Assembly: GCA_037892935.1 (NCBI GenBank)
Contig: JAYXKI010000006.1
Coordinates: forward strand, 1,178,001-1,242,000
DNA: 64,000 bases
Direction of reading: 5' to 3'
Origin: Phlebopus portentosus
Taxonomy: Eukaryota > Basidiomycota > Agaricomycetes > Boletales > Boletinellaceae
The stretch's first letter is position 1. The number at the start of each line of letters is the position of its first letter. The notes under the pieces were generated by a model. That model was given only the letters and a program-made list of their open reading frames with translations. It made no database searches and was not told the origin of the DNA. This document shows positions 35,623 through 48,409 of this stretch, one piece after another. The translations under genes and the position numbers were made by a program.

Positions 35623-38600
35623 CTATGCCTATTATTTTGTCAGGAAAGAAGTTTAGGACACTCCCACTAGACCAACTTACTAGGTAATTATATGATTTTT
35701 TATCTTCACATCTTTCTAGATATTCCCTCTGTTCGGTTGCGAGATACTTAGTTTGTGCGCCTGGCTTTTCGAGACGAGGAAGGGCTACTGACCTCAATCA
35801 AACTCTCGATGCGCTTCTTAATCCCTAAAGGTTGAGGTGAGAAGCGGCTGGCAAGCTGCCTAGTAACCTCATTGATTAGGTCGTTGTGGGACATATGCTT
35901 CCTATTCTTCATGACGCGGACAATGCATGCCTATCGTTGAAGGACGTAAGTTATCCCGAAACCAGATGCTATATTGATCACTTAGACACTCACGTCGGTT
36001 TGATGTTTTCGCTCTTCATCAACACGATCCAATGTTTCTTTGCGTTCCTCGGGAGTTTCTATCCTCGTCGCCGCAGAAATTGTGTTGATCTTGATACGTT
36101 GCACAGGCGCTGAGAAATCGACATTGAAAGAAAAAGAGTCATCTTGATTGATATCTCTAGAGGGCGGGTGTTTCTTAAGGACCTTGAACTTTGCACAAGC
36201 AAGAGATTGAAGTTGACGTTTCAGCTCTAGCTCCGGGATGTTAGTAGCGCTTTGAATTTCCTGAAAGACATGAAGATCAGTTTAAAGGAATCACTCCTGG
36301 GACAGATTTTACCTCGTATGATAGAAATTCCCCATCGCCAAGATCCTCGAACAGGAGAAGAATCACCAAAGCAAGCGTCGAAACGTTCAAGTCGTGCTTT
36401 CGACTTCTGAAGGAAACCTTCATGTCGAAATTACCGAGAGAAAGCTGCCAAGTAAGCTTTCTGCCTGTATGTCGAGATAAATAGAACATCTGAAAGTGAT
36501 TTGCGGAGCTTTGCATATTGTTTGGCAGAATGCACGTTGGCGATTGAGATGTCATAGCACTTGGCCAGGCGTTCGACGTTAATATAGTCACAGACATTTC
36601 TATCTCGGGAGACTGACATATAGTGGTGAGAACATTGCACAAACTTAGACTGCTATACAGGAGCTCACCGTGTTCTTGGAAACGTGCTTCTTATACGCTT
36701 CCATTGTATCCGCGGAAACTTTCATGTCGTTAAACATTCCCTCCAGTTTCTGAGTGAAGTGGAAACCGCATTCAATTTTGAGTTTCGCAAGCATTCCACG
36801 CTCGGCATCATCTGATACCGAGCGGTTATGGAGAAGACGCTTGGCAAGGTGCAACTTATAATAGCGCTCGAAGACATCCTTGTCTGTGATATAGCGGAAG
36901 ACCGTAACTGTTTTATCCAGGACGATATCAATCTCCTGATCTGTTTTCTAAACTTCCAGTGATCAGCTGTATGAAGTCGTAATGAAGATACAGACGTACT
37001 CCTTTTAGACCCTTCTTCAGATTCTCATCAATAAACAAGGAAATGTATTCGGCTGCTTGCTTGTTGCGATTGATGAAAGTCTCAAAAGCCTAGCGGGGAT
37101 GAGCGCGTATTTTCAGGAATGGTACGTCACATACTTCATTACAAGATGTCTCGAACTCGCGATCACCATCAAAACAATGCTTCCAGAACTGGTCGAACTT
37201 GTCTTTCAGGTTAAGAACATCTTCCACCCATCTGGAAGCAATATCTGCTGGCGCAGCGGTACTTCGTGCTTTGCCTTTGCCCTTCGGATCATCGACAATG
37301 ACCATATTACCTTGTGCAACCTCGTCTTCATAAGCATGGTTGATTTCCAAACCTCTTCGCAGAATAGAGTCCTTCAGTGCACGTCGTAAAGTGGTACGAC
37401 CAGCAGGAACCATTACAAACAAGCGATACAACCGAGCAAGATTCTCCTTTTGATCGAGATCAAGCATATTATCCAGACCGGAGTTAGTTTTGGTGATGAT
37501 GGACGAAAGATGAGGTGACAAAAGAGTGACTTCTAGAATTTGACGAAGAGGTGCAGCAGTTTGGGAGGAAAGATAATGGACGGCGCGTGCTTCTTCTTGG
37601 GCGAATCGTTCCTCGGCCTGCGATACAACCGATGAAAGAGAAGCGACTACACGACAAAAGAGTCACTCACTCGTCTTAGATATTCCGGGCTGTCACAAGA
37701 AATGATCAGTCTTTCGCCTTCCCGTTTGTAGTAAGCTTCGCTGTCTCTCAGCACCGCGGTTTCAATGTCCGACTTATAGACAGATATAGGCCCTGTTTCG
37801 CTCTCGTAGCGCAATGTTAGAGTATATCCACGCAGCTCTTCACGGCCGATCGATTAATGGCGTAGCCCTCGCGGTCGATCTCAATCTGGTTGAGAATAGC
37901 ATTGATAATGTGCTCCTTGATTGGAGATTTGATCATACGGGTGAGGAACAGATTCATGCCCGCGTCCCAAATGACAGGTACTCCAGCATTCGGACTGTAG
38001 ACGCGATCCTTGCCCACATGACATACATTCAGCCTTCCTGTTGACTCGAGGAATCATACAGAATCACATACCATGTACTTGAGAAGGTCCCGAAGCTTAG
38101 ACATGCTCCCCTTATGATCATCCCAGCTCTCCCTAACGGCTTTAAGGAAGCGTTCAACTTCCTGGCTCTTCTGCGCAGGATCACCCGACACTGGGGAAGG
38201 GAATGCTGGCTTCGCCACTGTTTCGGCTAGCCTGTCGATATTCTCCGAAATAAGCTCCTTAACGCCATCATACAGCAGCTTTCCTTGCTTATGAAGTACA
38301 AGATTGTAAGCGAAGCGGTAATTCTCTTCAAAGGAAAGGTTGGATGCATTGTGGTTATGGATTTCTCGGATAGCCTTGCTAAAGGCTGTCCAAGTCTCCG
38401 TCACGGAGGTGTCTGGGACATGCTGAGGCGGATGTCTTACTCAAAACGCGTCGCAGCAACAGTAGCAAACTCGTACCTTTCGTGGCGGTCTCTTTGGTCC
38501 GAGGAACAGGAATGGTCAAAGGCATATATGAAATGAAATGAACTATTTGTGCTCACAATCTTCGCCTTCACCTTCCGTGGCACTATCGTTTCATTATCAG

Positions 38601-38647
38601 CCGTGTTTCTATCATGTATACACATCATACGCACCAGCACTTGCCAT
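35623..38647 (-). CDS. CUL3: Cullin-3, scaffold of BTB-type ubiquitin ligases
   Basis: Cullin-3 joins BTB substrate adaptors to the RING protein Rbx1. ATG 38645-38647 starts MASA and joins to VPRKVKAKI, a cullin-3-like N-terminus. It leads to [20 protein letters not shown] and [20 protein letters not shown], typical of Cul3. The cullin homology domain follows, including [16 protein letters not shown] near 36420-36460. The neddylation site segment reads [14 protein letters not shown], with the acceptor Lys in VRVMKNRK. The winged-helix end reads [11 protein letters not shown] and finishes YNYLA. The last codon and stop (GCA TAG, 35623-35628) sit on a tiny terminal exon after a donor at YNYL. 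All neddylation features are intact. About a dozen introns; length about 760 residues. Confidence 0.92.
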
Positions 38648-39024
38648 AGATATGTAAGTGTAGCAAAACAAGTTAACTCCGAGCTGGTGCTTCAATTTGT
38701 GAGTGCAGGCTAGCATGTGTCACGTGAGACTAAGTGATAGATCTAAGATTATGTAAGCCTTTTTTAATTTCTTTTCCTTCGCGTAGTTCCTCTACAAAAT
38801 CCAACATGCAAAAAGCAAGGCTAAATCATCTACGGCGAGATCAAGTATGATAAACGAACGGTAAGAAAGCAGATAGACAACAAAGAATGGTAATAAAGTA
38901 TGCAAACTCCTGGTACAGTACTATTGATGAGTAACTCTTGGTCAGATACAGATAGCTACAACTCTAGCAAAGATTATTCCGTCAGGTCATGAGCATCATA
39001 TGGTCAATGCGTTCACTTCCACAG
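38648..39024. promoter_or_regulatory. Cul3 promoter and exportin-T 3' region
   Basis: Both neighbours are on the minus strand. This 377-bp gap must hold the Cul3 promoter and the end of the exportin-T transcript. It is AT-rich near 38750-38780 and contains no ORF of note. Confidence 0.45.
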
Positions 39025-42000
39025 TTAACTTCCGGTCTTGGAAGCACGGATGAAGTCGGAGAAATATTTCCGGAAGGCTTTTGAATCGAGGTCTCGTAAT
39101 TTTGTTGCGAACTCTGCTGATACTTCGGGTGGGCAACCCTGTGAAGGAAGAAATGCAGTGACGAAGAACTGGAACGCTTCTTCTCCACGGGCATTTGCAA
39201 CGATCTGAAGGAAATTGGCGATCTCGTGAGATACCTAAAGTTTATCAATCAGCTTCGAGCAACATGAGGAACAACTATATAGTGTCATACCGTAAGCATC
39301 TGCCCGTCTTTGATGTTGAAGGACGGTTGAGAAGGAACAGAAATTGCCAAAGGAACGAGACGATCATAAATGAAAGTCTCGAAGCCAGGAAGACTTTGTC
39401 CGGTATGCTCTGCGTTGCCGTTCACCACGTTGGCTTGTCCCCATATGTTCACACACCGTCCAAGGAAAGAGAAAGCAAGACGCTGAGCAGCGGGATCTGA
39501 AACGTCTTCTGCTAGACTCATCACCGCTTCCAGAAGAGGGACAAAGTGAGGCTGATTGGCTAAAGAAGAAAGGCGATGACTTTTTTATATAATTCTAAAA
39601 TACGGCACACATACCTTCAGAAATCAGGATGGCATGCAATCTGTTCGAAAGGATACTATTGAGGAAAGCTAGATAAGCCCTCTTCGTGTCTCCGTGCGTC
39701 ACTCGGTCATCCGTTCCGGTAATGGGGCTTGCAAGCAACTCCATGATTCGAGCATGCAAGGGCATGACGAGTTGGTTTAGCACGTCTGACATCTCTGGGC
39801 CCAAGCGATGCATGAGCAAGCTAATGAAGTTCATGAAATCGACAAGCTCCGTCGGCTCAAAATGGGCGAGTAGACTTGACATCATCTCCGGTATGAAGTC
39901 GGTGATGTGCGACCCAGTCGTAGCAACCACACGCGCAAAGGCAAAACGTGCCGCGTCTCGCACGGGCTTAAAGCCGCTCATCGCATGCAGAGAGACCACA
40001 ATGGCCTGTGTCATCTGCCGGAAGACGGAGATTGGAGGGAGAATGTAGCCTTCTGGAATAGGCTGTGGGACTTCAGGATATCCTTTTGCGATGCTGCCCA
40101 GCGCCATCATGACATGATGCACCTTGACAATCTGGATGACGTCTTGTGGACTCTTGATAGCCTGAAGATTTGCCTCTAGCTCGTCGAGAAGGGGTTGTAC
40201 GAAACTCAACAGAAGCGCCACGTGCTCTTCGGCATTCTTGAAGCACAAAGACACGAGTAAACCGACAACCTCGAAGAGGTGGAGCTGGGAGTCGAAGATA
40301 CCGGAATTCTTGATTGTTTCCGTCAGCAGGTCGTCCTCGGCGGGGTTCTCCAATTCAGGAAGCTCCACCTCGATAACCAGTAAGTCTCTCACTCCATTAA
40401 GAAGTGTGCCTACAAGGTCCACCGAGATATCGCTCCGATCTTCCTTAATGAACTTGTAGAACAAGTAAAATAGACGAGATCGGGTGGATGTACTGGGATT
40501 ATGGATTCCTCTAATGAAAGGTTCAGAGATTACGGACTAACTACAGTAGAAATTACGCGAGCTTACCTCGGTCCGACCATTGCTTCCAACAAGGGAATGA
40601 TGCATTCTTTTCGAACTTTGAAGAAGTCACTGTATCTCGCACAGGTCTCGAAAAACTGAATCGCAACAGCATTATTCGGATACGCGCAGATGCTCGAACG
40701 TATGAGTGCCATAAGCATCTCGCCGTGAGTCGTCAATTGGTATTCCGAATAATCAGTCCCCTTCCTCAGTTCCTTCGCCACTGGCGGCGCTTGGCAGAAA
40801 GCTGCCCGCCCTTTACCTCCGGCTAAGGTGACAGATAAGCAATGATGGACTGAGGTCAAATAATTATACTTGCATTTGTTTACTTCTCCAAATATGTAGA
40901 TGAGATATATTGCGAGTTCCGCTTCGCTCCATTTGACTTGGGATCCCGTTTCATAAGCCGCTAAGGTATCGAGGACAAGGGTGCGTATCGCATTAATGGC
41001 CATATCTTGGTCAATTGCGAATATAGCGTCCAAATGAGTACGGAGGTCTCCCTGAGATATCAGGATTGAGCGCCATTCCATTTGTTTACGCAAAAGCACC
41101 CACTTTTCGTAAAGTCTCAAAGGCAAGTCTATCATCCTCATCCATGTCATCCGGGTCTAGTTCTTCATCCCATTTCATCTTCTGGAGGATCACAGCAAGA
41201 GTTGAAGCCACGAAAGTGCGTGTGTCGTCTGTGATTTCATGAGGCGACAAGCGTTTTACTTTCTTCAGCTAAACATCCAGAGTACATCATTCAGTTCTGA
41301 ATTCCATTTCCAAGGAATATGCAACCTTACCGGTCCGAGAATATTTGAGAGTAGAGGGAAAACGGTTGATGTCGTGTCGTCATAAGGGTCAGCTAGGAAT
41401 CGTAGTAAAGTTGGACGTAGTTCGGAAAGCATTGACATGGCCTCGGCTTTGATGCCATCTGAAGCATTAGGCTAGGAGCGGTCTTAGTAACAGCAAGTAT
41501 ACACAAGTACATAAGCACGCTTACATCTTCCGCCAATTTTACGACCTCAAGGCCCAAGGCATTGACAAGACGACCCAAGGCTTCTCGGTAAGATTCTTCT
41601 CCCTCATCTACATCCCCCTCTCGAGCTATTTGCTCTTGTCGTGTTTTGTCTTCTAAAGTTGCTAATACCTGACCCAGAGAGAGCACTTTTAACAACTGGA
41701 TTTTGTCACCTGGTTCTTTCAAACCCTTTGAAACCATACGCAGAAGAGCAACGGACGTAGCCAGTCGAATCGGTAATGAAGGGTCCGAAAGGAGCGAGAA
41801 CAATAATTGAATCGTTGTTGGGGTGACAGTGAGATTAATATCGATCCAACCTAATTGGTTGGCATGTTATATGTCAGCATAGACAAATGAAGTTGCACTT
41901 GAAACTTACCAACGTAAGAACCAAATGTTCTTATGCCCCAATCCACGACTTCCGTCAACCGCTCGACATTGCCTGTGGTCGCGCCTTTCCTTACATTTTC

Positions 42001-42728
42001 CAGCTGCTGCGCGGAGTACGCTACAATGGTCAGAACCGCTTCGTTGATCCTGCCTGCATCCCGTTCACGTACGGCGTCACGAACTCTTGCGTCTCGATAG
42101 TGACGTTGACTCGAATGTTGTCGTGCAGCTTTTAGAATTTGATCCGCAACCTCCCCCGAAATTTCGAGGACCAAATGGAAGAGCAGTAAGGATACGTGAG
42201 GATTGTACCCAGATGATCCCGAGTTGGAGGGGGCATGGATGAGGGAGAAGAAGTCGGGGAAAAAAGTTGGCCACTGTTCAAGGTAGCTGCACAAGAAGAA
42301 TAGAGTCAATGTATGCGAGAATTTATTCCGAAGAACTGAAAAAATACAGTCAAGATCAGTACTCGAAAGCGTACACGATCAACAGACTCACATGGTGCTT
42401 CAGCCTCCGCCGTGCCTTGTACATATTCTGACTGCACGTACGCCATGAGGGATTGCCGAAGCGTTTCAAATACATTTGGAGGCAGGGGGTCGAAACGACT
42501 GTCGAGAAAATCTTCCAGTACGCGCAAGCCATAAAAGCGAACTTGAGGCTGGTGTTTTCGGGAACCATCGGGATTGCTATCTGCAAAGAGTGCAAGACCA
42601 ATTCTCCACGGCTCAGGGGAACTTTTCAAGCTGTTTTGTACAAACTGTAGAGCTTCTTGATGTAAATTAGCCTGTGCCGGGTCTGAGGCGACGAGGATTG
42701 CTTGTGCGATCTGGTCGATTTCGCTCAT
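39025..42728 (-). CDS. LOS1: Exportin-T (tRNA exportin; Los1/Xpot)
   Basis: Exportin-T carries tRNA out of the nucleus with RanGTP. ATG 42726-42728 begins MSEIDQIAQAILVASD, followed by the importin-beta-like N-terminal repeat QEALQFVQNSLKSSPEPWRI and YGLRVLEDFLDSRFDPLPPN. The rest is helical HEAT-repeat sequence, with one long exon at 39610-40459 (FVQPLLDELEANLQ and others). The C-terminus reads CPPEVSAEFATKLRDLDSKA and ends RASKTGS with TAA at 39025-39027. Exon count is high, roughly ten; length is roughly 1,050 residues, normal for exportin-T. The gene lies head to head with the PalA gene. Confidence 0.92.
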
Positions 42729-43197
42729 AGTGCCGCCTGGACGATCGAAAAGATCGAAAACTATTCAGACAAGCAAGAGTTGAGCAGAGGCTGCGGTGAG
42801 GGTTGGGTCGTGTGCAGAAGCAGGCGTATGAAAGGCAGGTGAAGGCGCGTCCCTAAAAAGTCAAGACGCGTCCTGACTCCTGCCACTGGCACGATGTCGA
42901 GTCAACTGCGGCTCAGTCTCCTACCTCTTTCCGCCTCAATTATATATCAATATTTCTACGCGTCCGGAGGCTCACAAGTCGGCTCGAGGTCTCCAACGTC
43001 ACTCACTGCTGAAATCAGCTGGCTTTTTGCGACGCACAAGAGTGGGTAGGCACGTGCCCTCAACTTCGAACAGCCAATTCTGCCGCCAAGACTAGGTTGA
43101 CAATATAAAGAGGCTGTAGTCTACCTTCTACCTCTCGCTTCGTTCCGAACCTTTAAGCCTTGGATTCGTCCGAGGGCTGGTCCATCTGTCTTCAAGC
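42729..43197. promoter_or_regulatory. Divergent promoter of exportin-T and PalA
   Basis: A TATAAA box lies at 43104-43109, 89 nt upstream of the PalA ATG. GCCAAG, a match to the PacC/Rim101 consensus GCCARG, is at 43085-43090. Two ACGCGT hexamers (42866-42871 and 42958-42963), the MBF-type cell-cycle core, lie on the exportin-T side. Pyrimidine-rich start-site sequence is at 43120-43195. The hexamer matches are short and unproven. Confidence 0.4.
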
Positions 43198-46100
43198 ATG
43201 TCGAACCAGCTTTCCGTACCTTTCAAGAGGACCTCCCCAGTACCTATTCGCCAAAGCGTCCGCGAATATATTCAGGACAATCTTCCCGATACACATCCAG
43301 AGGCATTCAAGTGGGACATAGAACGGTGGGAGCAGTTAAGGAAAGACGCGACTAACGAATTGGTCCATATCTCGCGCATTCAGGCTATAATGAAGTGAGA
43401 TGTCCTTGTCCATTCTCTATATCCAGATAGCTTATGTGGCTAGTAAGATATTGCGCACAGCTGACATTCGTCTTGACGAAGTTACCTGTCGATGTGCGTT
43501 CTAATTACGATGCAATTTTAGGCATATAATGAGACTTTATGCACCCCTAAAGATCGGTCTAGTATTTACTTACTCCGCGGCATTGAAACCCTCGGACACC
43601 TGGATAGAAATCTCAAACATCGCTTATGAGAGGGCCGCACTACTATTCAATCTTGCCTCCCTGTACTCGCAGTTAGCACTTGCTGAAGATAGGTCGCATG
43701 CGGAAGGAATAAAACGAGCAAGCGCATTCTACCAGGTAAAGTTCAGTCTTTCTTCAAGTATCCATTGGCAACGCGCTAATGTCCGCCTGTAGCATGCAGC
43801 AGGGACGCTCTCTTTTCTAATCTCGTCAGCGCTACCTGCTTTAACTCAATCTTTGGGCCGGGAAGCTCGCATTGACGAGCTATCAGAGCCCTTTCTCCGT
43901 GGCCTTGAATACCTCATGTTGGCCCAGGCCCAGGAATGCGCTTGGCAAAGAGCTGTTATGGGTAAGAAACTGACCATCTCCTGCCTGACGTCCTCGCCGG
44001 TCTAATGATCCGATTTAGACCATTACAAGAACGTAATTGTTGCCAGATTAGCGGCGAAGGTAAGAAAGCTCCCCGGCCAGTTACTTGTTTCTCACTGAAA
44101 GTTCAAAGGTAGCCTCATTCTACCGACTATCCGCCAACACTATTCGAGAATCGAAAACGAGACGAGCTTTCCCATCAGTAAGGACATCCTTCATTCCGAA
44201 GCTCGTTCACGAGCTGAATGAGTTGTAGGAGTGGCTAGCCCATATAGATGCGAAGCAGCATCACTTTGAATCTGCCGCTCAATACCGTAAGAGTGTAGAC
44301 GATCTCGAGTCAAACAATTATGGACATGAGCTTGCTCGTTTGATGGAGGCGAAAACTCTGGCCAAGAGAGGTTACGACATTGCTCGTCGAGCTTATGTTG
44401 CAAGGCCTGTCGTGGACGATGTGAAGGTGAGCAGCTTAGTGGTGTGAGAAAATATACCTTCATGCCGAATTGCTCGACGAAGTCACTTTTGGATGCAATA
44501 GAGAAGAATATTGCTCGTGCCGAAAGAGACAATGATCTTATATACCATCAAGACGTACCACCAATTTCCGCCATCCCCTCGATCCAGGAAGTTTCAATGG
44601 TACAAAGTGCCGTACCACCAAGCTTACAGGATCCTAAATCTGCAGTCGGCGATGAAGATGTCATTTTCGGTGATTTAGTGAGCTGGGGTGCCAAGGTTGC
44701 TGTCGGTTTGTATCATCCGTCCAGTGATAGTGATTCCGCGTCTCACTTGAATTTTCAGAGATATACAAAGATCGAGTGCACAACTGGCTACAAGAAGAGG
44801 TATTCAATCGAGTGGTCGAGCTCGACGGCTTTGCGGACCGGTGCGTTTAGTCACTAGTAAAATGTCTCATCCTCGGGCTGATTGGTTCGACAAAAATAGC
44901 ATGCTTCAGGAGTTGAGCCTTCCAGCTTCTCTCGAAGCCCTTGATAAGCCCGTCGGTCTTCCGCCAAGCCTGCTCAGGAAGGCGGAGGAAGTGCGGCTAG
45001 AAGATGGAACAGCACGTATCGATGCGTCTATCGAGGATGCGGAGCACCTTTCCTACCGCTGTAGAGAGATGCTTGATGAAGTAAAGCAGTGCCTTCATCT
45101 CTACTAAATGGTCTTGGCTGAGCGCTCTTTCACCGCAGGCAATGGACATATTAGATCAGGAAGCGTCGGAAGATGAAGGAGTCCGTAAGAATGCGGCAAG
45201 GCAAGGAAAGCGATTAGACCGCTTACCTTCATACCAAGCCAATGTCGGTCTTACAAATAAGGAAAGACGCTATCGTTCCATGCTTGAACAGGCGTCAGAG
45301 GCAGACGAAACGATACGCACCAAGTGGGAGCAGTGGGAGGAGCCGATTACTCGATTAACTTGGGACGAAGTACGTTCCGATCTCTACTCGAAGCTTTTGT
45401 CGCACATTCACAACTTTGATGATCAACAGAAAGAATTGGAGCGTTGGGTACCATCGTCAACCGCGGCTTCTGCGAGCAGACGGAAGGATCCCGCCAATGC
45501 GCAAACCCAGGCACATGCGCGAGCACTCCGTGGACATCTTGAAGCACTGGATGACTTGCGGACATCTCGAGTCCAACTTGTTCAGAGGGCACGACGGCTT
45601 GCAGACGCCGATGATATTCAGCCACGTATCATGCAAGAGGCTGCTGCTATCGAACGCTGGACGGAGATCGAGCCGGCCATGTTTGAAAACACCCTTGACC
45701 AGGAAATGAACAAGTATGAGAAGTTCAAGGATGGCGTTGAGGAGAGTGCAGATAAACAGATCGAATTGACCGATTTGATTAAGGTACTTTCCTATGTTCT
45801 TTAGAACCTAGCCGAGCCATTCTTATCTCTGTCCTTTCAGTCTCGTCATGAGCAGTTTATACGATCACGTCAAGACGATCCTTCTATTAAAGAGCGAGAA
45901 CATGCACTACAGTCCCTTGATCTTGCCTATCACAAATATCGCGAGATCATTCGCAACCTCGAAGAGGGCCTCAAGGTAAATCATGTGTATTTAACGTAGT
46001 CTTTGCATTCTGCTTACGATCCTTCCATTAGTTTTACAATGACCTCTTAAATATTCTCGCACAATTCCGAGAAGCTTGCAAAGAGTGGGTGCGATACCGA

Positions 46101-46378
46101 CGTGACGAGATGCGGTGTGCTTTCCACCTGTGCTGATTCGTAAATCGGCATGGATTTTTGACATCTATTTTCCTATTTCTAGAACGCTGTCTCTCAACTT
46201 TGAAGCTCTGCGCATCGATGAAGACACCATGCTGACACCAAAGGCTTCCTCCGGCACACTACATACGCTGGAAAGGACACAAGCCAAGGGAAAGGCTCCA
46301 GCTCTTGATCTGCCACCCCCAGACTCAGAGGAATGGGAATCAACTCCTGTACCTGTTACTCGTCCAGGAGGCAGGTAG
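43198..46378 (+). CDS. PalA/Rim20 (Bro1-domain, ALIX family)
   Basis: PalA/Rim20 binds YPxL motifs in PacC/Rim101 and ESCRT-III, and is needed for alkaline pH signalling. ATG 43198 gives MSNQLSVPFKRTSPVPIRQS, close to the PalA type of Bro1 start. Next are LVFTYSAALKPSDTW and YERAALLFNLASLYSQLALA, typical of the BRO1 domain, and HIDAKQHHFESAAQYRKSVD. The V-domain follows (YKDRVHNWLQEEVFNRVVEL, near 44760-44835, then SLPASLEALDKPVGLPPSLL and KERRYRSMLEQASEADETIR). The C-terminus reads LDLPPPDSEEWESTPVPVTR, with TAG at 46376-46378. It is short and lacks the long Pro-rich tail of Bro1/ALIX. I favour PalA/Rim20 over Vps31/Bro1 on the N-terminus and tail, but phylogeny would decide. Confidence 0.87.
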
Positions 46379-46820
46379 CGAGACATTAGCGACTAATTGC
46401 CGCAAGCTGCCCGCTATATTCTGAACGAGGCGATGAGAAGGAACGTAGGTACCGGGGACATCATTTGATGTAGTATCACTCACGTCGCAAGCATTGAATG
46501 AGCGACACGCTCTAAACTACAAATGACGTTGAATTCTTACTGTATTTGCAAGAGACCAATAAAGTATATTGTATTGGCCAACTGCATAGTGGCCACATAT
46601 TCAGATCATCTACACAATTCGCGGCATGACAGACCTTTAGAGCGCACCTCGTCCGCCCTTCACTGCCTCCTATCCATAATACTCCGAACCCATCGTCGGA
46701 CTCAGGGGAACCGATTCTAATGGATCTGATCGTGTACAGCCTTCTTGTTATCAAAAGTACTTAAGTATTATGCCGCGAGTCGCTCTGATCAAGGCTCTGA
46801 AGAGGACTGCCATCACCACC
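46379..46820. other. Intergenic region between PalA and the DM9 gene
   Basis: Both neighbours are plus strand. It should hold the PalA 3' UTR and the promoter of the next gene. An in-frame ATG at 46770 lies upstream of my chosen start and would add 17 residues. No other gene is seen. Confidence 0.4.
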
Positions 46821-48074
46821 ATGGGCCATAAGTATTCCGACTCGAGTTCCTCCGACAGTGACTCTGGCGATGAGCATAAACATCACAAGGATAAAAAAAA
46901 GAAGGACAAGAAAGAGAAGAAGGATAAGAAGCATGACAAGCACGTAAGTAAGCCTCTTGTACATTGTCTCCGACATCGATCTCAGTTTCTTCTCTGTTGC
47001 CAATCATGGTCGACACCCGTAACTTCCACGCTCAATCTAATAATTTCGAACATTCATATGCATGCTATGCGTCATCTCCCCAGTCTGAGAGTACTAGTTC
47101 TGGCATACCAGGGTTCCCAACCCCTCCGCAGCCAGCAGGAGCACCGTTACAGCCTCAAGGAATGCACTTCTCGCCAGTGAGCGACGCGCATGCTTTCCGT
47201 GCTCCTTCACCGTCGTTCCAATCGCAGCAGCATCCGCAGTCAGGGTTTCCAAGTCAGAGTCCGAGTCAGCGTCCCCCGCCTTCTGGATTCCGTGTCCCAT
47301 TGACGACCGATGGGCAGTTCCCTGGATCTCAACAGGCCGGACAGCCGCCTTGTGTATGTGATCTGTTCCTTTCCAACGTATCTGATGGATGAACTCTTTA
47401 TATCTATACTGTGACAGTTCGATGCAGATGGCATCTCGCCTGTATTTTTTGGGTGAGTATATGCGTCTTTCTCTTATTTGATGTGAGTAATATTGTATTG
47501 ACCGGCTCGTTCATTCAGATCCGCACTCTTCCCGAACGCGGTGCATCCTTGCAAGGTCGCGCCTCATCTATCTTCTCCATGCAGAGTACCCTACGGAGGA
47601 GGCGAATTTGAGCACCATGGAAGATACGATCTCCTTCGTCAGTCAGTACTCTCTATTCTCTAACATCATACTGACGAGTTTCGGGACTTCATCTTGGTGT
47701 ACATAGCTTTCACGCAGGACATGCAGCTAATCCCAGCATCGGGAGGATACCTTCCCCCGGGATGTCATCCCATCGAAGGCGGATATGAAGAACTCAATGG
47801 AAAGAACGAGAAGTTATACCATGCTGTTGCTACGATCAACGGTGTTCGTGTCCCAGGAAAAGCTGGAGAGCATTTGGTGAGTGCTCTTAGTCATATTCAG
47901 AAGCAAAGAATTTATGGTTGTGTCGGTATATTTGTAACTAGAGAGGCGCAAATGTTGCATTTGGAGGTGCCGAAGTCTATGCTAGGGATTATGAACTCCT
48001 GTGAGAGAGTTTTCCGATTTCTGGTGCTTCAAGATCATACAGACTGATTTTATTGTAGGGTTTGGAGGCAGTGA
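46821..48074 (+). CDS. DM9/DUF3421 repeat protein with a Lys-rich N-terminus
   Basis: The ATG at 46821 starts MGHKYSDSSSSDSDSGDEHK, then a Lys/His/Asp tract (KHHKDKKKKDKKEKK). A Pro/Gln/Ser-rich linker follows (FPTPPQPAGAPLQPQGM and others). A C-terminal DM9/DUF3421 module begins around CHPIEGGYEELNGKNEKLYH, with GVRVPGKAGEHL, GANVAFGGAEV and YARDYELLVWRQ. Stop TGA is at 48072-48074. The last codons come from a small terminal exon after an intron starting near 47999. In animals, related DM9 repeats bind carbohydrate or appear in stress responses. In fungi such proteins are widespread but uncharacterised. An alternative ATG at 46770 would add 17 residues. Confidence 0.8.
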
Positions 48075-48409
48075 GCCCAGTGATGTCTCCCCGATTCTTG
48101 CTCAATTCCTGTTTGTGAGAGTATCCGTATATATATCGTGCTTGAGTCGATAGCTTGTATGCATGAGAGCAATAACAAACAGCCCCGAAGCCATTTATTC
48201 ACTGATTGCGTGCGTGAATATGCTTGCAGCCACAAAGAGGGTAACAACAATACATAATGTGTCAAGCTGTGAACGTCGCACAAGTACAGAAAGATGAACG
48301 GTTTTCCGTTATCGTCTAGAATAACAATCGTATAAGAAAGGGAAAGAGCGAAGGAAGATGTTTGCATGGTGTAATGATTCGCGAGTATGTAATAGGTCTG
48401 ATGACCGAT
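48075..48409. other. Convergent 3' intergenic region
   Basis: This is the tail-to-tail gap between the DM9 gene and the TPR gene. No gene seen; it probably holds both polyadenylation sites. Confidence 0.45.
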
